This document shows, one piece after another, positions 31,540-44,100 of a stretch of DNA of 64,000 bases. The stretch's first letter is position 1. Every line of letters begins with the position of its first letter. The translations under genes were made by a program, and so were the position numbers. The DNA is taken from positions 17,862,659 through 17,926,658 of the forward strand of contig CM072811.1 in NCBI GenBank assembly GCA_037013495.1, in the 5' to 3' direction. The stretch is from Hippophae tibetana (Eukaryota; Streptophyta; Magnoliopsida; Rosales; Elaeagnaceae). The notes under the pieces were generated by a model. It did not search any database. It had not been told where the DNA came from and saw only the letters and a list, made by a program, of their open reading frames with translations.

Positions 31540-33280
31540 TCATGTGCTAGTGTTTTCCATTCAGAAACCCGTTGGATTTTTATACAAATGTAACTAATCA
31601 CATGGTCTGTTCCTAAAGCCTTATGAGCTCCAAAATTACAGTCACTAATCGGCATGTGCATTTATTAATCATTCACTTGCCCATGTCACACATATCGGAA
31701 CCATACATTTCTCTAATTATTTCATACTTCATAATGTCTTATGTGTTCCTTCCTTCAAATTAAACTTGGTTTCAGTAGCCATACTTACTCAAACTACATT
31801 TTTTCATGTCACCTTCACTAATAGTGTGTGCTTTGTTTAGGACAAACACTCGGGGAAGAAGATTAGTATAAGAATTGAGAAAGCAGGACCATACTACCTG
31901 AGTATTTTAAAAAAGGTTGAATGTTTCTCTGTTTCAAATACCGCTCCAACCAACCCTCATCTCTGGCATCAACGACTTGGTCATTTATCTTATAACAGTT
32001 TGTGTGTACTTTCTCTTTCAATCAATATACCCTTCTATTCTATTAGTGATTGTTCTATTTGTCCACTAGCTAAGTAAACTTATAATCCATTTCCTTTAAG
32101 TTCTATCAATACAAAAGCACATTTTGAACTGATTCATGTTGATATTACAGGTGGCTATCACATTCTTGCATTTAATGGAGCACGTTATTTCCTCACTATT
32201 GTTAATGACTACTCAAGATGCACATGGATCTATCTCTTAAACACTAAATCTTATACACATACATTTCTCACCATTTTCATTAATCTTGTTGAAACACAAT
32301 TTGTATCCAGAATTAAAATCATTCAGAGTAATAATGGACTAGAATTCTCTATGACCCAATTGTTTTGTACCAAAGGAATTCTGCATCACACCAATTGTGT
32401 CTCTACCACTCAACAAAATGGTTTTTTTGAATGCAAATATTGTCACCATCTCAATGTAGCTTGCACATTTCTCTTCCAAGCCAACCTCCCTAAACAATTT
32501 TGGGGAGATGCCATTCTTACAGCCACATACCATATAAAACATACTCTAACACCTATTCTCAAGGGTAAAACACCATTTGAAATCTATTTTCACAAAGTTC
32601 CTAGGTCTGAACATATTCGTGTCTTTGGTTCTCTTTGCTTTGTGTCTGCACATCATAATCAACCCACCAAGTTTGATGCTAGATCACATCGATGCATATT
32701 CAGTAGATATCTATCTAGGATAAAAGTTTACCGAGTCTACAATCTAGAAACATCTAAAACTTTCATGCCTCACGATGTTATCTTTCATGAACATGTGTTT
32801 CCTTATTTCACTTCCACTATCAACACTCAAACTTTATTCATTCCATCAGAAAATACTATTTATGATGACATGTCTAACATTCGCCTATCAACCACTCCAA
32901 ATACATCACTTAATCATTCATCATTTGTCCTCCCAATAATCGAATCACACACCCATAATCTTCAAGATACATCTCCTGAAACACCATCATCAAATTACAC
33001 ACCGTATGTGACTCCTTCAACACCAGTTATACATAGAATCCGTCGATCCACTCATGTTCCTAGATACCTTCACAAGTATCATGTAGAAGCTTACTTGCCT
33101 TCTCAGTCCTTCCCTTCGTCTTACTCAACATCATCTGATAATAAATGTACTTCTCATTCTCTATCTCATGTACTTAATTATGATCGATTATCACCTGCAC
33201 AACATGCCTTTGCTACTTCTCTTTCCATTCTTAGGGAACCAACCACCTTTTTTGAAGCTTTTAACGATCCAAAATGATGG
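31540..33280 (+). pseudogene. Copia-2 protease relic, pre-integrase and integrase
   Basis: Protease is barely readable. Pre-integrase reads NPHLWHQRLGHLSYNSL (from about 31950). The integrase core reads FELIHVDITGGYHI, then IIQSNNGLEFSM, where SDNG has become SNNG and the second catalytic Asp is lost. An open frame of 308 residues from 32351 to 33277 has STTQQNGFFECKYCHH (catalytic Glu kept), ANLPKQFWGDAIL, LRVFGS-type HIRVFGSLCF, and the Ser/Thr/Pro-rich linker. A stop sits at about 32073 between pre-integrase and core. Confidence 0.85.
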
Positions 33281-34210
33281 CTTGCCATGAAACAAGAATT
33301 GGATGCTCTTGAAACTAATGACACTTGGACGCTCCAACAACTTCCTCCAAACAAGATACTAGTTGGCTGTAAATGAGTCTACAAAATCAAGTATAATCCT
33401 AATGGCTCTATGAAATGATACAAGACTCGGTTAGTGGCCAAAGGATACAGTCAGATTGAAGGTTTTGACTACCAAGAAACTTTTGCACCAGTAGCCAAAC
33501 TTGTCACCATTCGTCTCCTTCTTATTCAAAATTGGCATCTTCACCAACTCCATGTCAATAATGTCTTTCTCTATAGTTATATTCACAAATATGTCTACAT
33601 GTCTCTTACACTCGGATATGGATGAAAGGGGAAAACACGAGTATGTAAACTAAACAAATCTTTGTATAGACTCAAACAAGCCTCACGACAATGATTCATC
33701 AAGCTATCAACAACACTTATGCTAGCCGATTTTAACCAATCCAAGTATGATCACTCACTACTGAAGAAACTAATAGGAAACAATCTACAAGACATTGAAG
33801 AAACTAAGAATCATCTCATGCGAAAATTCAAGATAAAGGATCTCGATGAATTAAAGTATTTTTTGGGCATACAAATTTCACAATCTATTGGAGGACTTGG
33901 GTTATCTTGGTGCCAAACCTGTCAATTCACCTATGGAACAGAATTTATCCTTTAGCAAGGTTGAAGGAGAATTCATCAGTGACCTCATATCCTACCGAAG
34001 ACTTTTTGGGAGATTAATATACTTTACCATCACACTGACCTACTTAGTGTATATTGTGCACATTCACAATCAATATATGGATAAACCACGACAACCACAT
34101 TTGGAAGCAGCTCAACAAGTGCTACGATATGTCAAGAACACACCAGGGCAATGTCTCTTTTTCTCAATAGTGAGTCCACTACAACTAAATGCTTTCTATG
34201 ATGCTAATTA
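33281..34210 (+). pseudogene. Copia-2 reverse transcriptase lacking YVDD
   Basis: MKQELDALETNDTWTLQQLP opens the domain; 33434-33625 carries [20 protein letters not shown] and the VNNVFL stretch. Then LADFNQSKYDHSLLKK joins directly to LIGNNLQDIEETKNHLMRKF, so the intervening segment with the catalytic YVDD is deleted. LDELKYFLGIQISQS and, in another frame, LGAKPVNSPMEQNLSF and QVLRYVKNTPGQCLFF follow. Several TGA and TAG stops are present. Catalytically dead. Confidence 0.88.
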
Positions 34211-34679
34211 GGTTAGATTCCCAGACACACGACGATCAACCACAGGATATTGCATGTTTCTTGGAAACTCACTAATTTCTTGGAAGACTAAGAAGCAAAA
34301 CACAGTCTCACGATCGAGGGTAGAAATAGAATATCGTTCTATGGTGGCAACCTGTTGTAAAGTAACCTGCTTACGATACATTTTGGATGACTTGGGTATC
34401 AAACACTCCCAACTGGCCAAGTTATATTGTGATAATCAAGTTGCCCTTAACATTGCATCAAATCCAGTGTTTTATGAACGAACCAAACACATAGAGATCG
34501 ATTGCCATCTAGTGAGAGAAAAGATTCAAACTGGAATGATAAAGACTTATCATATATCTATATCGGAGCAACCAGGAGATATCTTTACCAAATCCCTATG
34601 TTTTCCACAACTCTCGAGCTTACTTAACAAGTTAGGAATAATTAACATATATTCTAACTTGAGGGAGAATGTTAAAGAA
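34211..34679 (+). pseudogene. Copia-2 RNase H and pol end
   Basis: An open frame 34254-34778 reads [62 protein letters not shown] and [20 protein letters not shown], a Copia RNase H. The first part ([17 protein letters not shown]) is broken by a stop at 34209. The frame has no stop at the normal pol end and reads through the polypurine tract into the 3' LTR. Confidence 0.85.
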
Positions 34680-34872
34680 CTCGAGATCCAGCTGGTGGCA
34701 ATCAACACACTAGCTAGAAACACCCAACAACAAAATGGTGGGGAGCAACAAGCTGTCCAAGAACATGTTTTTACATAATTATACCTATTTTAATCATTAC
34801 AATTTTTCTTTTATTTTGTATAAATTAGATTGTAAACATTCATTTATTTAATGAATAAAACCATTTCTTACA
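34680..34872 (+). repeat. Copia-2 3' LTR
   Basis: Starts TGTTAAAGAACTC after the polypurine tract TTGAGGGAGAA and ends TTTCTTACA. It is about 10 bp shorter than the 5' LTR. Confidence 0.92.
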
Positions 34873-34920
34873 CAATTAACATTATTTCAAAGTTTTCGAG
34901 TTGATTATGCAGTAAAACTA

Positions 34921-35513
34921 CATAAAACATAAATAGCATATCTATTTTTTACATAATTAAATTGACCACAAAATAACATTAACGTGTGCATATGTGATAT
35001 GTACACATTGTACATAATATACATTCATTTGTACACAATATACATGTATATATACATTCTGCGTAAAAGATAACATGTTATATTTTAATGAATTCGATTT
35101 CGTGGAATATATTAATGCAAGAGTCTCAAGATAATGAAGAACAGAGATGAGAACTTTAGCGAGAATGTAAAGTGAAATTGATTGATTGATTATTTCTCAC
35201 ATACAGACACGTATTCTTCACCACAGAATCTATAGTTCTGCGAGCCAACTTACCTACACTACTAGTAGCCAATCACAGAACTATCTTGATAAGAAAATAC
35301 AGCAGCGCTCTCAAGCAACAATCACACGGTACTAACAGAGTGAATAACAGAACATCAATGGGAGTACTCCACAGAAGTGTGAGCTGTCAATTGATGCTGT
35401 TATACCTAATAGTGTCCAAATAATAACATCTAAGGGTTTTTTTTGTTTTTTTGGGTTAAAGAGAGAACAATATCTAAGTTTAACATATATCACTTATAAT
35501 TAATGGTAGGATT
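34921..35513 (-). other. Region 3' of cytochrome b561, with a possible solo LTR
   Basis: This is downstream sequence of the cytochrome b561 gene. Between 35144 and 35349 the minus strand reads TGTTATTCACTCTG to GTTCTCATCTC. It is less AT-rich than its surroundings and flanked by GAACA on both sides (35139-35143 and 35350-35354). It looks like a Copia LTR of about 206 bp, although the distal end lacks the usual CA. A poly(A) site could not be fixed. Confidence 0.4.
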
Positions 35514-38500
35514 TCAACTACGAGGAAGAACAACAACGAGAGTGACACAGACTGCAAACAAGAACATCAAGAGGCCAATGAAGTTTACAATAAGGGCTTC
35601 TTGGGAGCGCTCCAAACCTAAGTTGATGAAAGTTTGGGCCAATCCTATTTCTGTGGTGCATATTGCTAAGAGAAATATGACCATGCCAATAAAAATGTGC
35701 CAAGGTATCAATGTAGCTCTTGTTGACTTCTCTGCTCCAGGTGCAAAGAACGTGAAGAAAGCAAGCAACCACTTCAAATGAATAAAACATAAATTAAGAG
35801 TTAAAACCTAAAGTCAATTAATTAGTTTTGATATCTTACTCACTAGAATTTGAAATCTTAACCTCATCACAATTACAACTCTTTAATTGGAGAACATGAT
35901 ACATGGACATATATAACTTCATGTGATCTTAAAAATAAATAAATAAACATTTTTTATCACATCAATCTACATGTCACAATATAATATTATTGCTTTGTTA
36001 TAAATTGTAGTACAATTTCTTTAACATCTAAACATCCTAATTTAACAATTCAATACTAACAAGTTATTTGATACATATAGTATATGTTGAACAAAACAAA
36101 AGTGACACATATTGATATTGAGAGAGAGAGAGAGAGAGTTGTGATATTGAGAGAGACATATTTGAATTTTCTATATAACACCATTGAGAGAGAAAAAAAA
36201 ATTACCTGCAAACCAAATGAACAGATAGTGATGATGCCCAGCCAAGAATGCATAGTGTACATGTTCCAAAGTTCTATTTCTTTATGAAACTCAAAAGTTG
36301 CTAAAATTCCCACAATTCCAACTATGAGAGCTATCAAATGGAGTGCCGAGTGCACCATTTTTTGCGACCTTCTTCTTGTATGGATTGTATGATATAACAG
36401 AATAGCTGCATCACATTAATATTCCAAGTTAAATAATTTAGTATCCTTATAAATATACATCCCTTGTTCTATTTTCTTCTTTTTTTTCAGTATCATTCTT
36501 TCCAAACAAACATCATTAATGAAACAATATTCAATAATCTAGAACTAATTATGTGTATTACTAATGTTGGAATGAAATTTGATTTATAGTAAAGTATACA
36601 ATATTTTCAAAACTTGCAATTAAATTGATTTTTACTCTTAATGAAAAAAAGGAAAGCCTTTAGATCAATTTTTTAAGGTGAAACTACTTAAATTTTGGGT
36701 TTTAGTAATTGTAATATTTTCATCAGAGCATAGCAAACTAAAGCTTTAACACTTGGTTAATGAAGGCACCTTTGTTCCTAAGCTTTTAATAGAGACATAA
36801 TAGTCCCTTGGTTTAACATTTATGGACACATAAATTAAGTATGACGGGTTGAAGTTAAGCATATCGAGACACATTATAGCACTCAATTTATTAGATTATA
36901 AACATGATAATGTGTGTTTATATACTATAGAATATAGCGGACACCTTTTAATAATTTTCCCACCACATTTCTTTAATTAATTATCCTCGTTAAGTTTGTA
37001 AAATTATATTATATTTTTTTTTATTTTTCAATTTTGCCCAAAGACCAATATACATTGATCTTAGAGTAATTTTCTCTTAATTGGGTGACTAGTTCTTGAA
37101 GTCACTTTGTTTGTGTATTTGGATAATATGGTCACATGAGTTTTGCAATAGAAACGAAACATAATTCAGTTAATTTTTAAAATTAATACATATAAGGTTT
37201 ATGAAAAGTATTGATATTTGTGAATAAAATATTTAAATATAATTTAGTTTTTAGGCTCGCTCTTCAAGGTCACTATTCAAGCCAAATAAAATACAAAGCT
37301 TCAAATGAACATATTTTAGGTATACTTATGTTCTTATACACGTTAAATTTCATATTAGACACACTGGAAACTTGATCAATCGAGTATCGATCAACTAGGA
37401 TCTAAGTCCTGTTAGATTAATTTTAAATTTAAGTAGATAGATTAAAGTTTTATGTTTGATTGATGATCATTTGATCTACCCGGTCTTTGGACTTTATTAA
37501 TCGTTACTTGGTTCAATCATAAAGGGTTTTGATCAATCAACTTTATTTGTTCAATCGATCGATCTTAGTTTAGATCGATCTAGCCAAGAAGGCTTCAACT
37601 TAAACCTATTTTTTTAATCGAGAAAAATATTCTAATTATCATATTGTCCCTATTATTTACTACTTTATGGATTCTTTAATGGATAATTTTGTAATTAGAC
37701 TTTAAATTAGCATTAGGGCTTCAATATTTTCTATTTAAACAAACCAAATGCCTTGTAATATCTCAACCATAATTGCTTTAATCTATTTATTGTAAGCTCT
37801 ATCATAATCTATTTTATAAAATAAATTTTGCTAGGCTTTGTTCTTAGATTAATCTATCAAATATTTTATGATTATGCTTGATTGATTAACAAGCCTATTT
37901 TATTTATGATCATGTACCCAATCATCTGTTATAGGGTTTGCAAGTGATTTTATTTTATCTATTATTTCATTAAATCATCTTGCTAGGATTTTTAATTATT
38001 TAATCTACTATAGGACATGCCTTCCACTTGTGTTATTATGCTAACTTTTCAGGTGCCAACTAAATAGGTTCGATAACTTGTGTGACTCAAGTTTATCAGA
38101 ACGTTGGTCTAAATCCGTACACCTTACTTGTAGGCACTGTGTAAGAAAGCGGAAGCTTGTAAGTAGGTTACTTGGAGGTATTATCTACGATGGATAGTTT
38201 AAGTCCTAGCCTTGTAATCGAACATTATTTTTATAGGGGATAGTTAGTTGGTCCAATGAACTGGTGGTTTTCTTCTTAGGTCATTGTTACGGCCTAATTT
38301 ATTTTCACCTAAAAATCTTGTGTGTTAATAATTATTTTCACATTATTTTATTTACATGTGATTGCATGTCTAACCATCTGTGAAATTTTAATTTGAAATA
38401 ATTTGACTGATTATCCATTCATCCATTCTAATTAACTAGATATATAACTAAAAACTTTCAATTAATATCAGAGTGGATCACAAGATATACTTAGTGTTTG

Positions 38501-41500
38501 CCTAGAACCTTCTTATGGATCAAAATCTAAGAGAACTCATCAAACCTATCAGTTTTGAAAGGAAGAAAACTAAAATCACTGGACCTAAATATTTTGAATG
38601 CAATGAGATTGATCATATTACAACTGAGTATGCTAACAAAAAGAAGAGAAATGGAACAACTTTCAATGCTAGCTTAGCTACTAAGAAAATGACAATGACA
38701 ATTCTAATGACTCAAAAATTTGTGGCACCAACTACTTGATATTGACTGTAAAGATTGATGGACACTTCAATAAGTTTGACTTTGATTTAGATAATGAGGA
38801 AAGTGATGCTAAATTTCTACTCAATAAATTTAATACAAATAGTCTTGATGAATTATTTATTAATTTAGTTAGCAGTAAGAGACAAAATGATATGTAAATA
38901 ACAGAAGTAACCAATTTAAGTAATACACTTAAATTCTATGAAATTAATTCATCTATCTTAGAAAAAGAAAAAAAAATTAGTTGTATGAACGTGATAATAT
39001 TTTTAATTCAAGTCTTGTAGATTTTAAACAAGAAAACAAGAATCTAGTGCAAGAATTTGGAGAATCAAAAGAAGTCGTAAAGAGGTTGATCATTGGACAT
39101 GAAAGGCCAAACAAATTTTTTGACTATGGAAAACCTCCATGAGACAAGAGAGGGCTAGGTTATGTAGATGAGTACTATATGCCATCATTTTCAAAAATAA
39201 CGCAGTTTGTAACACCTTTTAACCCATATTCTTCATGTAATACACATGGCCTTGGCTATAAGGATGAGATATCTACACCTTCAACATCAAATATCACATG
39301 TGTAAGGCCTTCTAACTCTACTCTTACAATTACCTATTATGCACAAATAACCGTTGCACCTATAATTGAAAAAACTATTTAAGTTTGTTCCTATCTGTCA
39401 TCACTGTGGTAGGAAAGGTTATATTAGGTATAAGTGCATATTTTTGATAAATACTCTTAAATTTATTAATTCTTTCTATGTTTCACATAGTAGGACTTAT
39501 AGTAACATGTTCAAACAATTCTACTAGGAAGCATGAAGTTTTTGGTTCAAAAAGGAATTTTATGACTAATTATCATAATCCTACCATGCATGTTGCATTT
39601 TCATATAGGATGAATGTGAAATCTAATGCTAAGTCCAATAACATGTCTATGAAGACTAAGGTAGTTGAGTTCCAACCCAAAGAAACAAAGAAATCAAAAT
39701 TCAAGAAAGTTTGGGTTATGAAATATTGTCTCTTTTTGGTCACCTAACTGTCCTTTATTAAGTACTTTTATTTGAGTGCTTAGTTGATCATAGGTGAGCA
39801 TCTTTAGTTTGATTTTTTGGTTTGTTTATTTTTTATTGATGTTATTTAGCTTTAATAAAAAAAATGTAGGAGTAGGCATATTTTGATATTGACATAAAAT
39901 TTACATATTATTTTCATACTACTTCAATTCTTTTGATCGACTTTATATTGTACAAATGGATATTTCGACTTGTGCATTTACATATTTTTTTCACATGTAA
40001 TAATCGATGTTGACAAAAATCTACTTATATACTCACTGAACACATATGTATATCATGCTTGAAATTTATGATTGCTTTTGTGAGATTTTAGGACTTGAGA
40101 TAACCTTGATTGTAAAAGTGTGTTTGAACTCTATATTTCACTTTCTAAAATGCTACTATAGAGAGACACCTAGTTTTGAAGGGACTACCTACTATGATGT
40201 GTAAAGTTATTACAGTGAGGGGAGAGGACTACCTTACAACTAGTGTGAAGTCATCATACTAGGTTTACGACTCATGTATATTTCCTTAACAAAAAATTAT
40301 TAAAGGAAAAGAAAAACAAAACAATAAAAAAAATTAAAAACGAAAGGGGGAATAAAAAACATTAAGTACTCTCTTTGTATATAATTATATTTTGTGAATG
40401 GTAGGGATTCAAGTGTATTTTTTTCATGATAGGTAATACTTTCTTCATTTGAATCTCTTATGACTGATCATAAATGAATAAATTGAGATACTATAGTAAT
40501 TTAAACATATATCATTTTCTGGAAGATTGTTGATATGTCACCATATGTATTAGTATGTGTGTCTTTTCTACATCTATATTTAGTTATCAATATATAGCCA
40601 CACTTTGAACAAAATTAATTTCATCATTTGAGTGTTCTATTCTACTCGTGTTTAAATAAGTCTACTACCCTTAATAACAAACAAAAAAATACATATTAGA
40701 TTTTATAAAAAAAAATTATTCTATTTTATTTTGGGAAGTTATAGAACTTAGGAGAAGTTCTTTCATTCCATACATCATATTCATGCTCATATTGAATCTA
40801 AGTTTCAATGTTATATTATGAATTCGTATGACAAAAAGGGGGAGAGATAATGCACATAGGGGGAGAGTGTCCTTTTAAATGGGAGAAATTACATATATGA
40901 GGAGTAATACTTAAATGATCTAATGCTGTTATTCATTACTTATGTATGTTGCTTCACATTTCTATTATTATACACATTGAACTAATAAACAATGAGTCTT
41001 TCGAGACAAGTTGTGTGCCTCTTTGTATTTTTGGTTTTTTTTTAGTATATATATGAGCTATCAAGATTTAAGTGAAGATGGTTTCACCAAATCATAGGAT
41101 AGTTTCACTATGTGAGAGAGAGGTTTTCTCAAACGAATATACCAAAGGAAGAGATTGTAAGGTTTATAAGTAAATGTAACATAGTTTCTTGGCTTATCTT
41201 TTAAGGTCACTATTAAATGCGAAAAAACTACCAAGTTTCAAATGAACAATTTTTAGGTATACTTTTATTTTTATGTTAGATTTCATATTAGACACATACA
41301 AATATTTAGTATATAGGTTACTTGATCAATCAAATAATGTCTGGATCAATCAAGGAGGTAGATATATCGAGTATCAATCTACTACGATCTAAGTCTTCTC
41401 AGAATGATTTTAAAATTGAGGTAGATCGATCAAAGTTTTGGGTTTGATTGATCAAGGGACTAAACTGATTGAGAATCAATCATATTCGATCTAGATGGTC

Positions 41501-42488
41501 TTGGGTTTTTATTAATCGTTTCTTAGATTGTTTGAAAAAGGGTTTTGATCAAGTCATGTAATTAAAATCTCTCAATTTTTAAGATAAAATAACTTAAGTA
41601 TAGTTCGTAAAAACCAAGCTTGTTATCAAAATATCTAAATGATATAAACAAAATGTACTTTTAAAGTAATTTTTTCCTTATTTGATCTTACCAAATCTAA
41701 GAAATATTTGAAGTAGACAGGAGAACTTGAGATTGAGAAAGGTTGAAAAGTAAATACAAGTCAAATAATTAAGAATTAAATTTAAATAAAATCAAAAAGG
41801 AAAAAGATAGCACATATTAATTTTAAAAAAAAAAAGCTACCTTCTCCAGCAGTTAACACAGGTCCAAGTATCATTAAAAGCGCATGTAACTGCAACATGA
41901 ACGAAATTCAAAAACATGTAATACAAACATGTATAAATATATATTTGTGAATATATGTCTATATATTAGGCTTTATTTTTGTTCAATGCCTATTATGTAT
42001 ATGTAATAAATGATAAAATAGTTGAAGAGTCACCACAAACCTCTAGCTTAAACAATTGGATCATACTAGTTCTCTAGTTTAGCTTATTTGGGTTGCAATA
42101 GTTATTTTGTTTAGAAAAAAAAATTTGTTCAACTGTTTTAATTTTGAAAAAAGTGTTTGAAAAAATAATAAAACTAACACTCGTAAAATTCATAATTAAC
42201 AACAAAATAATAACCCTAATATTAAATCATTTTAATTTCCAATTAAAATAGAATGTATTATTTTTTATTGCTATAACGATAAAGGTTATAAACTTATAAT
42301 ATTGAGATAGCGTTTGGAAAATGTACATTGAGAATCTTTTGCTTGTTGTCGTTAGATTTATATGCAAGGCCTTCTTGAAAATGCAAAAGCCAAACGAGCA
42401 TAAGAATTGTTATTGCTATGACTAAAATATGCGCCAATATTGTAACTGGAGTTGCTGTAATATTGTAGCTTCGACTAGTTATTGCCAT
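35514..42488 (-). CDS. CYB561: Cytochrome b561 (transmembrane ascorbate-dependent oxidoreductase), four exons
   Basis: Exons on the minus strand: 42488-42327, 41889-41841, 36405-36206 and 35771-35514, all with GT-AG introns. They join to 669 bp, 222 residues plus TGA, the usual size for plant cytochrome b561. The start (AAATGGCA) opens MAITSRSYNITATPV, the typical plant N-terminus. About six membrane helices are visible. The four expected haem-ligand histidines are present: H56 (LHALLM), H89 (MVHSALH), H123 (MHSWLG) and H162 (PWHIF), spaced 33, 34 and 39. Family members carry electrons from ascorbate across membranes, commonly the tonoplast, to monodehydroascorbate or ferric chelates. The ATPVTILAH and KQKILN stretches also fit the family. 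No stop or frameshift is seen. Intron 2 is swollen to 5.4 kb by a retroelement. This is the only host gene found. Confidence 0.95.
36121..36138. repeat. GA microsatellite in cytochrome b561 intron 3
   Basis: Nine AG dinucleotides followed closely by more GAGAGA at 36151-36155 and 36185-36191. It lies in the third intron, close to the donor of exon 3. Confidence 0.9.
37191..41565 (+). mobile_element. Copia-3: gag-only Copia remnant in intron 2 of cytochrome b561
   Basis: Two direct repeats, 37191-38460 and 41156-41565, share AAGGTTTAT, AAGGTCACTATT, TTTTAGGTATACTT, CATATTAGACACA and TTGATCAATC segments and act as 5' and truncated 3' LTRs. A degenerate primer site (TTAATATCAGAGTGG, 38462) follows the first, and a purine tract (CCAAAGGAAGAGAT) precedes the second at TGTAAGG. 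The interior contains gag-like text but no protease, integrase or RT. The GGGGGAGAG stretches at 40843-40870 resemble the 3' regions of some plant Copia elements. It lies antisense to the host gene. Confidence 0.75.
38515..39750 (+). pseudogene. Copia-3 gag
   Basis: 38515-38739 reads MDQNLRELIKPISFERKKTK, then a decayed zinc knuckle (YFECNEIDHITTEYANK, last Cys lost) and a tail with SLATKK. Further fragments read FFDYGKPPWDKRGLGYVDEY, FVPICHHCGRKGYIRYKC (a second CCHC-like motif with His changed to Tyr), and KSKFKKVWVMK, a sequence order like Copia gag. At least six stops interrupt it. Confidence 0.68.
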
Positions 42489-42788
42489 TTAGGGTTGCCT
42501 TTTCACGATTGGATATTTTCTTTTGTGCTCGATCAAAACCTAGAAAGTTATGTCATAACTCCTAAAAGCTAATAAGACCTGAAAAAAAGTTGACATTGTT
42601 ATTTGTTAGTGACGAAAAAATAACATCAAATTTCTCATGCGACTTTAATTATACAAAGATGGCAAATCAAGATTTCATCAGTACTACACCAAAACTTCTA
42701 ATTTGTGATTCCTCTCTCTTAAATTTCTTACCAATATTCAAATTTCTTAAAATTTATAAGGTTTTTCTATTTCCAACAACAAACATTT
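42489..42788 (-). promoter_or_regulatory. Proximal promoter and 5' leader of cytochrome b561
   Basis: Only about 300 bp separate the start codon from the foldback element upstream. No convincing TATA box or named motif was found. The call rests on position alone. Confidence 0.35.
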
Positions 42789-43407
42789 GGGTGAAATGAT
42801 AAAATTATATCAGAAAAACAACAAAAACAATACCCTTAAAATTTATAATCATAAAAATAGTAGTCTTTATACCAATCTTATACATTTTCATAATTCAATA
42901 AAATCTAACACATCATTTTACTTTGAATACCGTCCAATTAGATGTCATTTAGATTGAATTTAAACAATTTTGACTCGTTCAATACTGAAAACCGTTCAAT
43001 TAGACATATTCAATATTATTAAGGTGTTATTTTTGTTTTTATAAATTTTAGGATTTTTTTTATAATTTTTCAATTATGTATATTTTTATTTATTTATTAA
43101 GATATTCTCATATGATTTAGGTCTTTAAGAAAAAAAAAAGTAGAAAAATTATAAAAAAAAATAACACCTCTAAATCTTATAACAATAAATATAGCATCCC
43201 AATAACATTGAATGAGGTCTAATTGAATAGCTTTGAATATTAAAAGGATCAAAATTATTTTAATTATATTTAAATAGTATATAATTGAATAACGTTCAAA
43301 ATTAAATGATACATTAGATAGTGAAAATGTATGATATTTATATAAAAAATGTTATTTTTATGGTTATAAATTTTAAAAATAATATTTAAAAAAAATTATA
43401 ACACCCA
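42789..43407. repeat. Long inverted-repeat (foldback, MITE-like) element upstream of cytochrome b561
   Basis: The left half (42789 to about 43100) is a diverged reverse complement of the right half (about 43125 to 43407). AAAATTTATAATCATAAAAATA at about 42838 pairs with the complement of 43352-43374; CCGTTCAATTAGAC pairs with GTCTAATTGAATAG; GGTGTTATTTTTG pairs with AAAATAACACC near 43160. The centre is an A-rich run at 43130. The whole could fold into a hairpin of nearly 300 bp. No coding capacity. Confidence 0.72.
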
Positions 43408-44100
43408 CGCGACTTTTGAGTGATTTTCTTTTCAATTAAAAAGAAAAGAAAAAAAGACTTTTGCTTTGTGAATAAAATGATTACAATGAATTTTGACTTT
43501 CATTTTTTAGTGTGTGGTAGAATTTTCAAATTATAAAACTTTAAAAAGTTAGGTTGAAGCTATGCAAAAATTAATGTTAGGAGGTAAAATATATTATATA
43601 ACAAAATTACTTAAGAATTAATAACTTTCATATAACAATAGTAACAATATCAATAAAATATTTCTATGACAAATAAATTAGATGAAACCTTACTTTGAAT
43701 TTGATTTCAATGCAACATTCTTATAGAATTATAGTCACTACACATTGATCATGTTCAAATTGTTTCATATGGTTGCTTGCACTTTTCCCTAAATTTAAAA
43801 CTGAGTAGAGTTTTTGGATTACTAATAATTTAGTTGTCCTTAAAATGAACTCTATTAACTACTTTATACACTAATAGAAGCAAATCCTAAATACTGTTCA
43901 AAGGTCAAATTTAATTTGATAAGTTAGTTGATCAATTATAATGAGTAGCCATAATTAAAAATATTCAAACTTGGAATGTTACTTAAAAATAGGGAAGGGG
44001 CGTGTACAAACTGATAAAAAGGACATCTATATCTATAAAGAATTTAAAAAATGGAAATGCTTTAGTGGCTCTTTAACCCCACTTGATTTGTCTGGTTGTT
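43408..44100. other. AT-rich intergenic stretch
   Basis: Nothing recognisable on either strand. Confidence 0.35.

Larger units (their letters stand above)
30502..34872 (+). mobile_element. Copia-2: Ty1/Copia element, defective
   Basis: A 4.37-kb element with LTRs 30502-30704 (203 bp) and 34680-34872, primer-binding site 30705-30716 and polypurine tract 34669-34679. The flanks AAATT and CAATT share AATT, a probable target duplication with one change. Gag, protease, integrase, RT and RNase H remain in order but with stops. RT has lost the segment carrying YVDD, and the second catalytic Asp of integrase is Asn. It lies inside the minus-strand Copia-4 remnant. Confidence 0.92.

Noticed and set aside
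39179..39747. Open frames in intron 2 of cytochrome b561 as a nested gene
   Set aside because: They contain decayed Copia gag motifs between two LTR-like repeats.
42590..42799. Small open frame upstream of cytochrome b561
   Set aside because: AT-rich chance frame in the promoter region that runs into the foldback element.
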